Shown piece by piece: positions 20,429 through 30,418 of a stretch of DNA of 62,474 nt. Source of the DNA: an uncultured Bacilli bacterium. GTDB lineage: Bacteria; Bacillota_I; Bacilli_A; RFN20; CAG-826. Where the stretch lies: assembly GCA_905235515.1 (NCBI GenBank), contig CAJOLV010000006.1, positions 1 through 62,474 of the forward strand, in the 5' to 3' direction. Made by a program: the position numbers and the translations under genes. The notes under the pieces were generated by a model, which was given only the letters and a program-made list of their open reading frames with translations, did no database searches and was not told the DNA's origin. How positions within the stretch are numbered: the stretch's first letter is position 1; each line of letters starts with the position of its first letter.

Positions 20429-21368
20429 GTAAGAATAACGCAGCGGCTCCAATTTTCCCTGAATCATATCCTAACTTTGCCGGAACAACCTTAACAACAG
20501 GGCTTCTTGGAAAACCATATCTTTCCTTTGCTAAATAAGTGTTAATTCTATCAAATAAATAGTCACCTTCGTTGGCAATGCCACCAGAAAGAATAACTAT
20601 GTTAGGTCTAAAAATATTGCAGTAATTAAGGATTCCTTCGGATAAGCAATAAATATATTGTTCAACTACTTCTAAGCCAGCTAAATCACCTTGTCTAGCC
20701 GCTTTAAAAGCAACGCGACCATCTATTTGTCCTTGTTCAGCAGAAATTCTATGCATTAATGATTCTGGGTGTTCATCCATCGCTTTTGTGGTATCAAAAA
20801 CTAACGCTGTAGCAGAAGCATATCTTTCTAAACATCCTTTTCTTCCACAAGAACATTCACGCCCACCAAATTGAACGACTGTGTGACCTAATTCAGCTCC
20901 TTGTCCTAAATTGCCTTCATATAATTCACCATCGAGGACAATTCCACCACCAACTCCAGTGCCTAAAGTAAGCATAATAACATAGGGAATGCCCTTACCA
21001 GCGCCATATATTGCTTCACCATATGCAGCGCTGTTTGCGTCATTAGCAATTCTCACTGGATAAGGGAGTCTTTTCTTAAATATTTCTACAATTGGAAGAT
21101 TCTCCCATTTAAGGTTGTTAGAGGATACAACAACGCCTTTTTCAACATCTATCAAACCAGGAATTCCAATACCAATTCCAATTATTTCATCGGCAATTCC
21201 TTGATCTTTTACGTAATTTTCTAGTAAATCAATTAGTTTTTCAATTGTGTCCTCGCCAGGTTCACCTTTAATTACAGGTAAAGAAAAAACATCTAACATT
21301 TTACCGTCATCATAGACAGCAGCGCCTTTAATTGATGTTCCACCAATATCAATTCCAATAGCAATCAT
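20412..21368 (-). CDS. ROK family glucokinase-like sugar kinase
   Basis: IGIDIGGTSIKGAAV, LGTGVGGGIVLDGELYEG, CSCGRKGCLERYAS. Confidence 0.94.
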   Translation of the reverse strand: MIAIGIDIGGTSIKGAAVYDDGKMLDVFSLPVIKGEPGEDTIEKLIDLLENYVKDQGIADEIIGIGIGIPGLIDVEKGVVVSSNNLKWENLPIVEIFKKRLPYPVRIANDANSAAYGEAIYGAGKGIPYVIMLTLGTGVGGGIVLDGELYEGNLGQGAELGHTVVQFGGRECSCGRKGCLERYASATALVFDTTKAMDEHPESLMHRISAEQGQIDGRVAFKAARQGDLAGLEVVEQYIYCLSEGILNYCNIFRPNIVILSGGIANEGDYLFDRINTYLAKERYGFPRSPVVKVVPAKLGYDSGKIGAAALFLHEKNS

Positions 21369-21394
21369 GTTTGTTTTCCTTCTTTCCTAATGAA

Positions 21395-22252
21395 TTATTT
21401 CAAAACTTTTGCCACTATGGTGTGGTATTTGTTTTCTAATTTCTTATTGGCCACTTTAAGTAACTTCTTGTCTCTTGTTAAGCCAAATACGGCACTACCA
21501 GAACCACTCATTAAAACTATCTTAAAACCAATTTCCTTTAATTCATCTTTTACAGTTTGAATCTCTGGAACCAATTCAATAGATGATTCTTCTAAAACGT
21601 TGAAAACTGAATTCGCTAATAATTCGTCATCACCTTTTTCTAATGCCTTAACAACGTTTTCAACGTTACCATGTGGATATTTATGTTTTTTATCTGCTGC
21701 AAAAAATACATTTTGTGTAGAACAACCTTTTTCTGGCTTAACTAAAAAAACATAGTAGTCGTTTTTAATATTGATTGGTTCAATAATTTCACCAATACCT
21801 TTGCACCTAGCTGGCTTGTTTTTAATAAAGAATGGAACGTCAGCGCCAATTTTTACGGCTGCGTTAATTAATTCATTTTCTGATATATTAATTTTTTTAT
21901 ATTGGGTAATTGCTTTTAAAGTAAATGCTGCATTAGATGATCCACCACCTAAACCAGCTTTCATTGGAATAACTTTGTGCAAATCGATTTTAAATTTAGT
22001 ATTTAATTGATATTTATCCTCTAAATAATTGATAGCCTTGGTAACTGTATTATATTGAGAGTCACCGATAGTGAATTCATCTAAAGTAATATAATTATCG
22101 ATTACTCGTGATGTTTCCTGAATCAATAGAGTGTCATGCAAAGAGATAGGCAACATAATTGTATCTAAAAGATGATATCCGTCCTCTCTGACACCAGTGA
22201 TATCTAAACAAATATTAATCTTAGCAAAGCTTTGAACCACCAATTTTTTCAT
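21395..22252 (-). CDS. ispE: 4-diphosphocytidyl-2-C-methyl-D-erythritol kinase
   Basis: SFAKINICLDITGVREDGYH, PMKAGLGGGSSNAAF, MSGSGSAVFGL. Confidence 0.94.
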   Translation of the reverse strand: MKKLVVQSFAKINICLDITGVREDGYHLLDTIMLPISLHDTLLIQETSRVIDNYITLDEFTIGDSQYNTVTKAINYLEDKYQLNTKFKIDLHKVIPMKAGLGGGSSNAAFTLKAITQYKKINISENELINAAVKIGADVPFFIKNKPARCKGIGEIIEPINIKNDYYVFLVKPEKGCSTQNVFFAADKKHKYPHGNVENVVKALEKGDDELLANSVFNVLEESSIELVPEIQTVKDELKEIGFKIVLMSGSGSAVFGLTRDKKLLKVANKKLENKYHTIVAKVLK

Positions 22253-22291
22253 AGTTTATTCCTTCTTCAACATTGATTGTATCATTCAATG

Positions 22292-23110
22292 TTAATTTTG
22301 TAATAGATAGTTATTATAAATACGATATAGTTTCAAATAATCTAATGGGGAAATATCTTCTGGTCTAGCAGTAGGCAGAATGTTGCCTTGCTTTAATATA
22401 TCAATGGTTTTTTCTTTGTTTTTCAAAACACCTAATAGATTATTGGAAATAGTTTTTCGACGATTTAAAAATAGTTTTTTAGTAAATAGATAAACTTGTT
22501 TAGCTTCTTCTAATTCACATTTGTTTTCAATATTAATTTCAAATACGGTGCTATCACATTTAGGAACAGGATAAAATGAACCAGCTTTTACTTGGAACAA
22601 TTTTTTAGGCTCGCCTAACAGGTGTAACAACACTGAAGATGGTCCATATTCTTTTCCTTTAATGTCGGAAAAGTGTGGATAAGCATCAGTTTGAACCATC
22701 AAAACAATCTTAGTTGCTTTGCGAGCATTTAGTAAAAGATAAACAATTGTTTCACTAGTGATGTTATATGGAAGATTTCCAATTATCTTTTTATAACCAC
22801 TCACATCATGACTTCTAATATCTTCTAAAACAATATTTATATTGTTTTGATAAACTAATTTGAGGAAGGCTATCATTCTTTCATCAATATCAACAACAGT
22901 AAGATTATTAGTTTGTTGAGTGATGAAATGAGTTAATGATCCAAGTCCAGGTCCAATCTCTAATACAGAATCATCTTTATCTAAATTGGCAGAAGAAACA
23001 ATATGATTACAAACATCTGGTTCAACCAAAAAGTTTTGCCCGTAATCTTTGCTTGGCCGAGCGTTAGAATTATTGACGATTTCATAGATGTTTGAGCGAT
23101 TAATTTCCAT
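22292..23110 (-). CDS. rsmA: 16S rRNA dimethyladenosine transferase KsgA/RsmA
   Basis: KDYGQNFLVEPDV, VLEIGPGLGSLT, IIGNLPYNITSE. Confidence 0.95.
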   Translation of the reverse strand: MEINRSNIYEIVNNSNARPSKDYGQNFLVEPDVCNHIVSSANLDKDDSVLEIGPGLGSLTHFITQQTNNLTVVDIDERMIAFLKLVYQNNINIVLEDIRSHDVSGYKKIIGNLPYNITSETIVYLLLNARKATKIVLMVQTDAYPHFSDIKGKEYGPSSVLLHLLGEPKKLFQVKAGSFYPVPKCDSTVFEINIENKCELEEAKQVYLFTKKLFLNRRKTISNNLLGVLKNKEKTIDILKQGNILPTARPEDISPLDYLKLYRIYNNYLLQN

Positions 23111-23639
23111 CTTTATATTCCTTTATTGCTTCGCACAATTGTTGCTCAGTAATTTGTAAAGTTTCAAGCCTTTTAAATAATGTTTTATTATTACATTTTC
23201 CTAGGTGAAATTTAGAAGCTATATATTGTCTTAGTTGTTTATTAGAAAGGGTGATTTTTAATGATTTTTCCCGCAAAACCTCGCTTTTTTTAATGTTTTT
23301 GTCAGTAAAGAACGGTTTAACAATTGATATTATTTCATCTTGTGCACACTCTGCGATGCCGTTTTTTAAACCTCTATTACATTTGTTGATTTCTACATTA
23401 AGATATGTCGCTTTTTGTAGTTTTGATTTAAGTTTTTCTTCTATGTTTCTTCCTGCTTTGTCTGGATCAACAAGAACAATAATTCTTTTGTATTTCAAAG
23501 CGGCGTTTAAATATTCAATTTCTTTTTGAGGTAATTCATAACCATTGGTCACGACATATTCACTTTCAATAAATGATGAAAGATAACTCACATCTTCTTT
23601 TCCTTCAACAACGACAATGGCATCTAAATAATATTTCAT
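23100..23639 (-). CDS. rnmV: Ribonuclease M5
   Basis: Toprim VVVEGKEDV, LVDPDKAGRNIEEKL, next to ksgA. Confidence 0.92.
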   Translation of the reverse strand: MKYYLDAIVVVEGKEDVSYLSSFIESEYVVTNGYELPQKEIEYLNAALKYKRIIVLVDPDKAGRNIEEKLKSKLQKATYLNVEINKCNRGLKNGIAECAQDEIISIVKPFFTDKNIKKSEVLREKSLKITLSNKQLRQYIASKFHLGKCNNKTLFKRLETLQITEQQLCEAIKEYKDGN

Positions 23640-24406
23640 TCAAGACCAAATAATTTATTTGCGTTATTGTAAGTAACGTCAAGAATATGTTTTTTTGATA
23701 ATCCTTTTAATCTAGTGACTTCATCAATGATAAGTACAATGTTTTTTGGTTCATTGACTGTGCCTCTCAATGGGTGTGGCGATAAATAAGGACAATCTGT
23801 TTCGACAAGTAATCGTTCCAAAGGAACTACTTCACAAACTTCTTTTGGTGTTTTAGCGTTTAAAAACGTTAACGGGCCATCTAATCCGATATATAAACCA
23901 AGATTTAAAACATCTTTCAATAATTCAACACTTCCGGAATAACAATGCATGACACCACTATATAAAGGCTTGTGTTCTTTAAGAATCGCCAAACAATCTA
24001 AAAATGCTTCTCTATTGTGAATGGAAATCGGTTTATGATGTTCGTTTGCGAATTCAATTTGTTTAATAAACCATTCTTTTTGTAATTCTCTTTTGGTTTG
24101 ATCTTTAGTCCAATGATAATCAAGACCTATTTCACCCACCGCTACGACTTTTGGATGGTCTATGTATTTCATTGTTTCTTGGAAGTCTTCTTCGGTCGCA
24201 TCAAATATGTTTTCCGGATGAAAACCAATTGCAGCGTATACACCTTCATATTGTTCTGCAAGCTTAATTGCAGTCAAACTAGAATCCTTATCCCAGCCAA
24301 CAACAAGAAAACGATTTACACCTACTTTTCGTGCATTTTCAATGATTTCATCTACGTTTTGCAGTAGTTTTTCATCATTAAGATGACAATGTGTATCAAA
24401 AATCAT
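23636..24406 (-). CDS. TatD family deoxyribonuclease
   Basis: MIFDTHCHLND, AIGFHPEN, VGEIGLDYHW, LVETDCPYLSP. Confidence 0.95.
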   Translation of the reverse strand: MIFDTHCHLNDEKLLQNVDEIIENARKVGVNRFLVVGWDKDSSLTAIKLAEQYEGVYAAIGFHPENIFDATEEDFQETMKYIDHPKVVAVGEIGLDYHWTKDQTKRELQKEWFIKQIEFANEHHKPISIHNREAFLDCLAILKEHKPLYSGVMHCYSGSVELLKDVLNLGLYIGLDGPLTFLNAKTPKEVCEVVPLERLLVETDCPYLSPHPLRGTVNEPKNIVLIIDEVTRLKGLSKKHILDVTYNNANKLFGLE

Positions 24407-24407
24407 A

Positions 24408-25733
24408 TTATTTTCCAACACAGAATCTAGAGAAAATTTCTTTGCTTAAATCTGTTTGATTGGCCTCTCCAAGAATTTCTAAAATAGCGTTATATCCTTC
24501 CATTAATGATATGGAAATTAAGTCTACTGGAAAATCGTTAATCGCATCTTCTTTTGCTTTTAACAACGCATTATAGGTTTTAGCTAATAAACCAAGTTGT
24601 CTTGTGTTGTTTAAAGCTGGCTGTTTAAATGATTGCTCATCTAAACCTACTACACGATATATTTCATCCACTAATGGTTTGATATCTTTATTTAATGCAG
24701 ATATTTGAATGCCATTAATTCCAGATAGTTTTAAGTCACTCTTGTTGTAAACAACAATTCTATTTGTTTCTTTTGTTATTTCTAATATTTCTTTATCTTC
24801 TTCTGTTAGCTTATTTGAGCCATCTAAAACAACAATAACAAGCTCTGCATCATTAATGCTCTTTTTTGCTCTTTCAACACCAATAGATTCAACTTTGTCA
24901 TCTACATCTCTAATACCGGCGGTATCTAATAAATGCAAAACCACCCCATTAAGATTTACTTCGCCCTCAACAATATCTCTTGTTGTGCCAGCAATATCTG
25001 TAACAATGGCTTTATCCTCGCCTGTCAAAGCGTTTAATAAGGATGATTTACCAACATTTGGTTTACCAACTATTGAGACTTTAATACCATCTTTAATGAT
25101 TTTGGCTTTATGACCATCAGAAATAAGCTTTTCAATACTTGGATTGATTTTATCAATCGATTCAATAATTTTTTCTTTATTTGCTACTTCTATATCTTCA
25201 TATTCGGGAAAATCAATATTGACTTCAATCAACGCGATAAGATCCGCTAAAGCGGTTTTAATAGGGGTGACTAATTTACTAACTTCTCCTTTAAGAGATT
25301 GCATTGAAAGTTGCTTGCTTTCTTTTGTGGTAGCGTTAATAACATCGTTAATTGATTCGGCTTGAATTAAGTCGATTTTTCCATGCAAAAAGGCACGTGA
25401 AGAATATTCACCATTTGTAGCGTATCTTGCTCCATGTTTAATTAACATCTCAATAATTTGATTAGCAATGAGCATAGAGCCGTGGCAAATTATCTCTACT
25501 AAATCTTCACCAGTAAAACTCTTGGGGCCTTTATAAACCGCAACCACAACCTGGTCAATAACTTCGTTATCATTAATAATTTCACCAGTTAACAGTGTTC
25601 TTTTATCAATGCTTCTAATGTCTTTTGAAAAGCATTTTGAGACAACATCAAAGCAATCATCACCAGAAACTCTAATGATGGCTAATGCACTCTTAAGAGG
25701 CGGAGTAGCTAATGCGACAATTGTTTCAAACAT
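24408..25733 (-). CDS. mnmE: tRNA modification GTPase MnmE
   Basis: MFETIVALATPPLKSALAIIRVSG, GKPNVGKSSLLNALTGEDKAIVTDIAGTTRD, C-terminal FCVGK. Confidence 0.96.
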   Translation of the reverse strand: MFETIVALATPPLKSALAIIRVSGDDCFDVVSKCFSKDIRSIDKRTLLTGEIINDNEVIDQVVVAVYKGPKSFTGEDLVEIICHGSMLIANQIIEMLIKHGARYATNGEYSSRAFLHGKIDLIQAESINDVINATTKESKQLSMQSLKGEVSKLVTPIKTALADLIALIEVNIDFPEYEDIEVANKEKIIESIDKINPSIEKLISDGHKAKIIKDGIKVSIVGKPNVGKSSLLNALTGEDKAIVTDIAGTTRDIVEGEVNLNGVVLHLLDTAGIRDVDDKVESIGVERAKKSINDAELVIVVLDGSNKLTEEDKEILEITKETNRIVVYNKSDLKLSGINGIQISALNKDIKPLVDEIYRVVGLDEQSFKQPALNNTRQLGLLAKTYNALLKAKEDAINDFPVDLISISLMEGYNAILEILGEANQTDLSKEIFSRFCVGK

Positions 25734-25772
25734 ACCTTTCAAAAAGCACCCTATAAAAGGGTGCATTAATAA

Positions 25773-26372
25773 TTAGTCAATGTAAATGATTTGAACTTGA
25801 CGATGTGTTCCTTCACCAGTACTCTCAGTACGGATGTGTGGCATACCAGAACAAGCGTTATGAATCATTCTTCTTTCATCAGCAGGCATTGCCTCAAATG
25901 TATAAGTGGTTTTTGTCTTTTGAACTTCGTGAGCGCACTTACGGGCAATTCTTCTAAGGCGGTTATATTTTTCATCTTTATAACCGTTAATATCTAAAAG
26001 AATTCTGAATCTCTTCTTAAAGTGGTTAGAAACTGCTAACTTTGTTAATTCATTAAGGGCTTGTAATGTTTTACCATTTTTACCGATTAAAACTGGGTTG
26101 TGGGTAGAGTCAATCGTAATACGGATAATATCGTTATCTAAAACAGTGTGTAAAGTGCTTTCGATACCAAGATTATCAATAACCTTTAAGACATAGTCTT
26201 CAGCAAATCTAACAATATCAGAGAGGTCATATACCTCAATGATTAATTTCTTCGCAAAAAGACCTTTTTTCTTATCGGAAACTGCATAAATTAATTCTTC
26301 AACAGCAACACCTTGTTCTTCTGCGGCAATTTGTAACGCTTCTTCAATGGTTTTTCCTGTATAAATCTTCAT
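25773..26372 (-). CDS. KhpB/Jag RNA-binding protein (KH-R3H)
   Basis: MKIYTGKTIEEALQIAAEEQGVAVEELIY Jag-N, VLIGKNGKTLQALNEL KH motif, R3H; next to yidC. Confidence 0.93.
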   Translation of the reverse strand: MKIYTGKTIEEALQIAAEEQGVAVEELIYAVSDKKKGLFAKKLIIEVYDLSDIVRFAEDYVLKVIDNLGIESTLHTVLDNDIIRITIDSTHNPVLIGKNGKTLQALNELTKLAVSNHFKKRFRILLDINGYKDEKYNRLRRIARKCAHEVQKTKTTYTFEAMPADERRMIHNACSGMPHIRTESTGEGTHRQVQIIYID

Positions 26373-26375
26373 ATC

Positions 26376-27998
26376 TTATCTTTCCTTTTTCTTGGCAGAA
26401 ACACTTTCTCTGCTACTGCCATATTTCTCTTCTTTTGCTTTTTTAGCGGTGATGGCTTGCATGATTAAAGTTTGAGCGATTGAGAAGATCGCACCAAACA
26501 ACCAATAAATACCCATACCAGAGGCGAGAGAGAAGCCCATAAAGATAATCATGGCTAACATAATATATGTGAACCATTTCATTCTGTTGTTGTTTTGTTG
26601 TTGCGCTGGGTTCTTACCTAACTTAACAGCATTCTTAGCTTTCTTCTTTTGAATCCATTGTGGGAGTAGCATAGCTACTGTTTGAGCGCCAGACATTAAT
26701 AAGAATAAGCCTAAAGCAACTTCAGCAGCACCTGTTGACCAGGCCACTTTAGTGAATAACGCTGAAGAGATTGAATCGCTGAAACGTAACACGTTAAATA
26801 ACGCGCCACTACTTAGGTAGGCGTTACCTTGCATGGCACCCCAAACGCAGATAAAGACAGGGAATTGCACAATCATTACAAGAAGAGAAGATAATGGATT
26901 AATCTTGTTCTTCTTATAAAGTTTTTGCATATCCTGCGCCATACGCTGCTTGTCATATTGATTTGTGTTCGCGTTAGGATATTTAGCCTGAATCTTTTGA
27001 ATTTCAGGTTGTAATTCATTCATTTTCGCAGACGCCGAGGATTGTTTGATGGTAAGTACCATCATTAAACCCCTAATTAAGAATGTGACAACTAAAATTG
27101 ATAATAATTGTGCCCATCCATTACTAACGCCAACTCCAAAGAAACCTTTGGTTAAAACATCGATTAAAGCACCAATTGGCCAAACGAGAAGGAATTCAAA
27201 TAAGCCTTTCCAGTCTGTCCATTTTTTAGCTTGAATTTCAACAGCAGCACTTCTTGGACCGTATGACCCATAGTCACCAGTGTTGATTGTTAAACATGAA
27301 CGTTGATTTGCAATTGCGCCATCTAAACTCTTTCTATAATAAAGATTGAGATAGTCGGTTGATGGCACTTCATCCACGCCAATATAGCCTTTTACTTCAT
27401 CAATAAGTTTGTCATAATTTGTCCATAGGACTTGTTTTTCATTATATGAATCCTCAAATTTGAGATAACCATAAACATCTAAAATACCCTTATCTTCAGG
27501 TTTGGCATTTTTATCTGTGTAATCTCTGAGAACAGCGTCGGTTGTCAATTCGTTAGCGGCATTAGTGATATCTGATAATCCCCATTTTGTTTTAAGATCC
27601 GGATTAGCATATGCGTGTTCAATCGCGTGTCCTAATACAACGCTATCAAGAGTTGTTAAGAATTTGATGGTTGGTAACTTAACACCATCTTTAGCAGCAG
27701 CTTCATCAATAGTTTTGAAGGTACTGTTATATTCATAAATTTGCGCTCTTGCTTGTGTCACATCAGCGGAAAAACCCTTATAATTAACATTATTTAATGT
27801 TATTAGTGTCCCATTGACATACGCTTGTGCTTGTGTATCCGCACCTTCCGCACGATAATCAGTCACACCATAATCAAATGCATATAACATATGCGCTTTA
27901 TCTGTGACACTACAGAATGATGCTGTACAACTAGATAAAACAACCGCTCCTAGTAAGAGTGAAAAACCGCCTATTATGAGTCTTGTTTTTCTTTTCAT
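26376..27998 (-). CDS. yidC: Membrane protein insertase YidC/OxaA
   Basis: 60KD_IMP-like GWAQLLSILVVTFLIRGLMMVLTIKQSSASAKMNELQPEIQKIQAKYP; downstream of rnpA. Confidence 0.95.
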   Translation of the reverse strand: MKRKTRLIIGGFSLLLGAVVLSSCTASFCSVTDKAHMLYAFDYGVTDYRAEGADTQAQAYVNGTLITLNNVNYKGFSADVTQARAQIYEYNSTFKTIDEAAAKDGVKLPTIKFLTTLDSVVLGHAIEHAYANPDLKTKWGLSDITNAANELTTDAVLRDYTDKNAKPEDKGILDVYGYLKFEDSYNEKQVLWTNYDKLIDEVKGYIGVDEVPSTDYLNLYYRKSLDGAIANQRSCLTINTGDYGSYGPRSAAVEIQAKKWTDWKGLFEFLLVWPIGALIDVLTKGFFGVGVSNGWAQLLSILVVTFLIRGLMMVLTIKQSSASAKMNELQPEIQKIQAKYPNANTNQYDKQRMAQDMQKLYKKNKINPLSSLLVMIVQFPVFICVWGAMQGNAYLSSGALFNVLRFSDSISSALFTKVAWSTGAAEVALGLFLLMSGAQTVAMLLPQWIQKKKAKNAVKLGKNPAQQQNNNRMKWFTYIMLAMIIFMGFSLASGMGIYWLFGAIFSIAQTLIMQAITAKKAKEEKYGSSRESVSAKKKER

Positions 27999-28333
27999 TG
28001 TTTTATTCCTACCTGTGTATTTAATAAATTAAATAAGTGTTCCTTATTACTATTAAATGTTCCTTGCAAAAAAGGTGATCTAACAATAATAACTACATCA
28101 ATTGAGGCTTCGTTATAATCCAAAATAGAATCACACATTGCTCTTAATTGACGTTTGATGCGGTTGCGAACCACTGCGTTTCCTAGCTTGCTTGATACAG
28201 ATAGTCCTACACGTGAGTACCCGAGATTTGTTTGATACATATGGACTGTAAATTCGTTGCAGCGATACGCTTTACCTTTCTTAATCGTTACAAGAAAGTC
28301 ATCAGATTTCTTAATTCGATTAAAGATTTTCAT
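27995..28333 (-). CDS. rnpA: Ribonuclease P protein component
   Basis: RVGLSVSSKLGNAVVRNRIKRQLRA. Confidence 0.94.
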   Translation of the reverse strand: MKIFNRIKKSDDFLVTIKKGKAYRCNEFTVHMYQTNLGYSRVGLSVSSKLGNAVVRNRIKRQLRAMCDSILDYNEASIDVVIIVRSPFLQGTFNSNKEHLFNLLNTQVGIKQ

Positions 28334-28344
28334 CTTACTCCTTA

Positions 28345-28479
28345 TTAGGCAGTTAAAACTTTTCTACCTTTAGCTCTACGACGGGCTAAAACACGACGAC
28401 CATTAGCGGACTTCATTCTGGCTCTAAAACCAGCTTTGTGTTGATGTTTGATTTTGCTTGGTTGATACGTTCTTTTCAT
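28345..28479 (-). CDS. rpmH: 50S ribosomal protein L34 (44 aa)
   Basis: Hand-translated [44 protein letters not shown]; missing from the supplied ORF track because it is short. Confidence 0.97.
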   Translation of the reverse strand: MKRTYQPSKIKHQHKAGFRARMKSANGRRVLARRRAKGRKVLTA

Positions 28480-28514
28480 TTTAATAAACCTCCATTTTAC
28501 ATAGCGTGTTTAAT

Positions 28515-28542
28515 TGTATAGGCATTTATATATAAATGTCAA
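28515..28542 (-). promoter_or_regulatory. Putative rpmH promoter: TTGACA - 16 nt - TATACA
   Basis: Consensus -35 (28537-28542) and near-consensus -10 (28515-28520) on the - strand. Confidence 0.6.
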
Positions 28543-28548
28543 TTTAAT

Positions 28549-28905
28549 GTGCATACGCACAGGAAAATTGTGAATGAATTGTGAATAAAAATAATCAGTA
28601 TCCACTTTTCCACATTGTTTTAAACTACACTTATTATATGAAAATATTTATTAATTATGACAAAGTCATATTAAGCAAAAGACTATTTAGTTATCAGTTT
28701 GAAAAATACACCAAAATTCACAATGTTAATAACTTTTCAACATAATTATCCACATTTAAAATTTGTGGAAAATGTGGAAAACTCACTTAATGGTTTTTGG
28801 GGGCAAAATCAGGCTGTGGAAAACCAAAAAACGCAAAAATTTTCCACCAAAAATATGTGGATTACTAGTATAATGTGAGCAATACAAATAAAGGATTTAT
28901 TTATT
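28549..28905. other. oriC: Chromosomal replication origin (oriC) between rpmH and dnaA
   Basis: DnaA-box-like sites TTTTCCACA 28606-28614, TTATCCACA 28746-28754, TGTGGAAAA 28764-28772, 28773-28781 and 28815-28823, TGTGGATTA 28856-28864; AT-rich; classic rpmH-oriC-dnaA order. Confidence 0.9.
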
Positions 28906-30273
28906 ATGATTAGTTCAATATCAGAAATGACCCAATTATGGGACAAGACATTAGGTAAAGTTGAAAAGAAGTTAGGTGAGAAACAAATATTTGATTCATT
29001 TTTCACTGGTAGTTACATTGATGAAATTAACGGTGATGTTATCGTGGTGGTAGTTAATTCCGCTTTAGCGGTAACCTTAATGAGTGGTAAATATTACAGT
29101 TTAATCGAAGAAACCATTAATGAAATCACTGGTAATAATTTCAAAGTTGAATTTATTCAAAAAGATTCATCAAAAAAACAACATAGAGTAGAAGTAGTCG
29201 AACAAAAAGAACAAAACTATTTCGCAGGATCAGTCGTAAAACCTAACTGTACCTTTGAAAGCTTTGTTGTTGGACAATCAAATAGAGAAGCATCACAAGC
29301 CGCTTTGTTAGTCGCAACAAATCCTGGTGAAATGTATAATCCTTTATTCATCTACTCAAATTCCGGTTTAGGAAAAACACATTTGCTTTACGCAATTGGT
29401 AACTATGTTTCAAAAATTAGTAAACCAGGCGCGAAAGTGTTATATGTTCAAGCATCTGATTTTGTTACAGAATACATCAATAGTGTTAAAGGAGAAGTTC
29501 ACGCTGAAGATTTAAAAAAGTATATTTGTAGCTTTGATGTTTTGCTTTTAGACGATGTTCAAATGTTGTCAACAGCGGTTAAATCTCAAGACTTCTTTTT
29601 CTCTATTTATGAAAAGCTTTACAACGCCGGCAAACAAATCGCTATTACATCAGATAAACAACCATCTGAATTAGTAAACATGCAAGAACGCTTAGTAACA
29701 AGATTTAGCCATGGTTTGACGGTAAAAATCGAAGAACCAGACCAAAATACATGTGTTGAAATCTTAAGAAAAAAGATAATTGAAAAGGGTATTGATATCT
29801 CAAGAATTGATGAATCGGTATTATATTTTTTAGCCGATAAATTTTCTAAGAATATTCGTGAACTTGAAGGGGCGTTAAATAGGTTAACTTTTAGAATTCA
29901 AATGTTAGCCCAAAATGAACGTGTCACATTAGAAATTGCCGCCGAATCTGTCCAATCACTTTCTGGTGGTAAAGCTTTCGCAAACGAGCTCAGCGAGCAA
30001 AAAATTATTAATACAGTTGCTGACTATTATAGCCTTGCTCCAAGCCAATTAGTGGGCAAGATCAGAACTGGTCAGATTGCACTCGCAAGACATATCGCAA
30101 TGTATTTAATTAGAAACACGCTCGATGTCCCACTAAAGAAAATTGGTGATATTTTTGGAGGCAAGGATCACACCACTGTGATGAACGCAATTCAAAAAGT
30201 GGATAAAGGGTTGAAAACTGATATGACATTAAAAGAAGCTGTAGATGAGCTTCAAAAACGTTTAAAACCATAA
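28906..30273 (+). CDS. dnaA: Chromosomal replication initiator DnaA
   Basis: PLFIYSNSGLGKTHLLYAIGNY, LLLDDVQML, GGKDHTTVMNAIQKV. Confidence 0.97.
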   Translation: MISSISEMTQLWDKTLGKVEKKLGEKQIFDSFFTGSYIDEINGDVIVVVVNSALAVTLMSGKYYSLIEETINEITGNNFKVEFIQKDSSKKQHRVEVVEQKEQNYFAGSVVKPNCTFESFVVGQSNREASQAALLVATNPGEMYNPLFIYSNSGLGKTHLLYAIGNYVSKISKPGAKVLYVQASDFVTEYINSVKGEVHAEDLKKYICSFDVLLLDDVQMLSTAVKSQDFFFSIYEKLYNAGKQIAITSDKQPSELVNMQERLVTRFSHGLTVKIEEPDQNTCVEILRKKIIEKGIDISRIDESVLYFLADKFSKNIRELEGALNRLTFRIQMLAQNERVTLEIAAESVQSLSGGKAFANELSEQKIINTVADYYSLAPSQLVGKIRTGQIALARHIAMYLIRNTLDVPLKKIGDIFGGKDHTTVMNAIQKVDKGLKTDMTLKEAVDELQKRLKP

Positions 30274-30357
30274 AAATTTATTGAAAATAAATACTAATGC
30301 TTAATTACTTGTGGTAGAATAAAAAAAGAAATGTGCAAATAAGGCATTAAAATAGAG

Positions 30358-30375
30358 TTATCCACATAATCCACA
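30358..30375 (+). promoter_or_regulatory. Tandem DnaA boxes TTATCCACA-TAATCCACA in the dnaA-dnaN intergenic region
   Basis: Two abutting 9-mers on the same strand. Confidence 0.8.
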
Positions 30376-30418
30376 TTGCTTATAATTATTATTAATATAA
30401 TAAAGAAAGGAATTAAAT

